A stretch of 16,542 nucleotides of DNA, taken from assembly GCA_947564305.1 (NCBI GenBank), contig CANOBT010000123.1, positions 1-16,542 on the forward strand. Reading direction: 5' to 3'. Under the pieces are notes generated by a model that did not search any database, had not been told where the DNA came from, and saw only the letters and a program-made list of their open reading frames with translations. This DNA comes from an uncultured Lachnospiraceae bacterium. GTDB lineage: Bacteria > Bacillota_A > Clostridia > Lachnospirales > Lachnospiraceae. Made by a program: the position numbers and the translations under genes. Every line of letters starts with the position of its first letter. Within the stretch, counting starts at the first letter, position 1. Below are positions 14,547-16,542 of this stretch, in pieces.

Positions 14547-15923
14547 TTAATGCGTGAGATTCCTTGCCCAGGTATATTTCCGATAATACCAGAGAACTAC
14601 CGGAACTTTTATACCCTCATCCAGACAAATAATCAAATATACTGCCAGTACCGGAAGTCCCAGGCAAAATGCCGACACAGCCGCAAGGGGAATTATAATC
14701 AGCCAGAGTACGAACATATCACAGATACATCCAAACCTTGACTGTCCTCCTGCACAGAAGATCCCGCCGATCACCATATTATTTACCGACCCGGCAATTA
14801 CAAAATAACAGTTAATCAACAACATACCTGACAAATAACTTAATGCATCCGGTGTTAATGCCGCAAAAGAAAGAATAAGCGGACGGATCATGAATAACAG
14901 CAGGCTGGAACATGCGCCCAATACCGCCGCCAGCACGATTGACTGCCTGGCATACCGTTTTGCCGTTTCGATGGCATTTTTTCCAAGTTCATTCCCGACC
15001 AGAATTGCACCGGCTGTTCCTATCCCTTTTGTTACACAGACAATCAGATTTCTCACGATATTAGCAACCGAATTTGCTGCCACCGCATCCGCCCCCATAT
15101 GTCCAATGATTACCGCATACATGGTCACACCGCCGCCCCAAAAGAAATAATTCCCCACAATCGGCAGGGTATAGCGGTTAAAATCTCTGCGGATCGCCGT
15201 ATCTACTTTCCTAAGATAAGGAATACGGATATGGATGCTTTCTTTTTTCCCAGACTCCAGAAGTGTCCATACCATCTGGATCACAGTTGCGAGAACCGTG
15301 GCAAGTGCAGCTCCCTGGATGCCCAAGGCAGGGATTACTCCAAACGCCCCAAAGATAAAAACCACATTGAAGATTACATTTAATATCATGGAGGATGAAC
15401 CAATCACTGTACTTTTTGCTGTTTTCCCGCTATTTTTCATAATGCAAAGATATACCTGGGAAATCCCAAGAGGCACATACGATGCGCCGGCAATACGAAG
15501 ATACTCTTCACCTCTGACAACCAATTCCCTGTCATTTGTAAATATCCTCATAAGCTGCCCCGGCAAAAAGAATGCCGTACAAAAAAACACCATAGAAACC
15601 AAAAACATATATTGCAGCGCAAGCCCAAGAATCCGCTCGACCGTCTGCCTGTCACCTTTGCCCCAATATTGGGCGGCAAGCACTGTTGTTCCCTGAGCCA
15701 CCACTGTAACAAGCAGATTTAATACAAAAGTAACCTGCCCCGCCAGCGAAACTGCTGATAATGCCTCCTGCTCTAAAAAGCCAAGCATCACCGCATCCGA
15801 TGCACTGACGGCAGCCGTCATAAAATTTTGAAACGCAATCGGCAGCACCATTGCAAATAGCGTCCGATGGAACTGCCGTAAACTTTCTTTTTCTTCCTGC
15901 AGTTTTTGCTTTTTTAATTCCAT
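14547..15923 (-). CDS. MATE-family multidrug/sodium efflux transporter
   Basis: A 458-residue membrane protein of the normal MATE length, with about 12 hydrophobic segments in two similar halves. The N-terminal half opens with VLPIAFQNFMTAAVSASDAV and contains AAQYWGKGD (84-92); the equivalent in the second half is VGNELGKNA. The first 20 residues are a charged, cytoplasmic tail. MATE proteins export organic cations or small metabolites in exchange for Na+ or H+. The ATG has AAGGGA five to six bases upstream. It begins 16 bases after the flavodoxin-like gene. Whether it exports a substrate or product of the redox cluster is unknown; it may simply be a neighbour in the same transcript. Confidence 0.93.
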   Translation of the reverse strand: MELKKQKLQEEKESLRQFHRTLFAMVLPIAFQNFMTAAVSASDAVMLGFLEQEALSAVSLAGQVTFVLNLLVTVVAQGTTVLAAQYWGKGDRQTVERILGLALQYMFLVSMVFFCTAFFLPGQLMRIFTNDRELVVRGEEYLRIAGASYVPLGISQVYLCIMKNSGKTAKSTVIGSSSMILNVIFNVVFIFGAFGVIPALGIQGAALATVLATVIQMVWTLLESGKKESIHIRIPYLRKVDTAIRRDFNRYTLPIVGNYFFWGGGVTMYAVIIGHMGADAVAANSVANIVRNLIVCVTKGIGTAGAILVGNELGKNAIETAKRYARQSIVLAAVLGACSSLLLFMIRPLILSFAALTPDALSYLSGMLLINCYFVIAGSVNNMVIGGIFCAGGQSRFGCICDMFVLWLIIIPLAAVSAFCLGLPVLAVYLIICLDEGIKVPVVLWYYRKYTWARNLTH

Positions 15924-15939
15924 GTTATCCCTTATATTT

Positions 15940-16542
15940 TTACTTAATATATCCTAAGCCGTTCAGCCACTCTATAATATCACCCTCGGCATCCTGCACC
16001 ACATTCCGTGAAATGGAAAGCCCGTCTGTAACAACTTTTGCATCTGGCTCTAATTCCGTTATCGTATTAATTGTGTCAGAAAAACCACTGCCTCCGGAAG
16101 TTACAAAAGGCACAATTGTCTTACCTGATAAATCATACTTATCTAAAAAGCTATAGATAATTCTCGGCATATCTGCATACCAGTTTGGATAACCCAGGAA
16201 AACCGTACTGTATTGCTCTATATTTTCAACTTCTGCTGCAATCTCCGGCATAGCGTCATTACTCTTTTCCTCTGTTGCAACTTCTTCCAATTCTGCATGA
16301 TCCATTGGATATGGAACCTCCGGTTCAATACGGAAAATATCTGCGCCTGTGTTTTCCTGAATCACATACGCAACATATTGGGTGTTCCCTAACACTTCGC
16401 CATCAATTACAACTGTACTGTTTTCTTCCTCTGCATTCATATCTTCGACGCTGTCTGTTTCCGGTACAGAAAAATAAACCACCAGCGCTTTTCCGGCTGA
16501 AGCCTGCTCTGTCTCGGATTCCGGCTCATCCACCCCTTCCGG
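15940..16542 (-). CDS. Flavodoxin-like protein (5' end outside the window)
   Basis: The reading frame is open to the window edge; 200 residues are visible. A GTG at 16533 could be read as a start, but the frame continues upstream and the first visible residues (PEGVDEPESETEQ) look like the acidic linker after a lipoprotein or secretion signal, so I treat it as partial. The rest is a flavodoxin fold: ALVVYFSVPETDS is the first strand and FMN phosphate loop, FLGYPNWYADMPRIIYSFLD is the second flavin loop, and VPFVTSGGSGFSDT is the third. These flavodoxin_4-type proteins are common in Clostridia and carry electrons by FMN. An exported, lipid-linked form would fit the extracytoplasmic redox theme of the cluster, but the anchor is not visible. 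Confidence 0.85.
   Translation of the reverse strand, partial: PEGVDEPESETEQASAGKALVVYFSVPETDSVEDMNAEEENSTVVIDGEVLGNTQYVAYVIQENTGADIFRIEPEVPYPMDHAELEEVATEEKSNDAMPEIAAEVENIEQYSTVFLGYPNWYADMPRIIYSFLDKYDLSGKTIVPFVTSGGSGFSDTINTITELEPDAKVVTDGLSISRNVVQDAEGDIIEWLNGLGYIK

Overview
The window looks like a chromosomal segment of an anaerobic gut-type Firmicute, most likely a Lachnospiraceae/Clostridia relative. The reasons are strong AGGAGG-type ribosome sites, Gram-positive lipoprotein and secretion signals, clostridial-style MobC and relaxase genes, and oxygen-sensitive Fe-S dehydratase-type proteins. The species call is inference; no rRNA or tRNA is present.

Left part (about 1-3120): a mobilization module. 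A small HTH regulator (minus strand) faces a plus-strand mobC-relaxase pair. A good sigma-A-like promoter precedes the pair, followed by a long untranslated region with four consecutive hairpins that looks like an oriT. A small XRE-type regulator lies beyond the relaxase on the minus strand. No integrase or replication gene is visible, so this is a fragment of a larger mobile element or a remnant. From about 3120 to 3502 there is a regulatory or repeat-rich boundary with a perfect 14-bp inverted repeat.

Right part (3503-16542): everything is on the minus strand. In transcription order it reads: flavodoxin-like protein (cut by the window edge), MATE transporter, HAD phosphatase, an HgdB-like protein that has lost almost all cysteines, a NapH/NosR-like membrane polyferredoxin with a large extracytoplasmic domain, a cysteine-rich HgdB-like protein, a BadF/HgdC-type ATP-dependent activator, a CcdA/DsbD-like membrane protein, a NudC-type NADH pyrophosphatase, a DUF362 lipoprotein, and a secreted DUF362 protein with a Big_2-like domain. 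Several junctions overlap by ATGA.

The core from HgdB-like 2 to the DUF362 pair reads as one redox system. An ATP-driven activator would give low-potential electrons to an HgdB-type Fe-S protein paired with a cluster-less paralogue. Membrane electron or thiol carriers and two exported DUF362 proteins suggest a link to the cell surface. No CoA-transferase, acyl-CoA dehydrogenase or Etf is present, which argues against an ordinary amino-acid-fermenting 2-hydroxyacyl-CoA dehydratase. The substrate is unknown and I know of no described system with this exact composition.

Three intergenic stretches of this cluster carry the same 10-bp stem / 5-nt loop hairpin with compensatory base changes. Additional hairpins around it use G-U pairs that only work in minus-strand RNA. 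This looks like a repeated structured RNA or palindromic element embedded in the operon.
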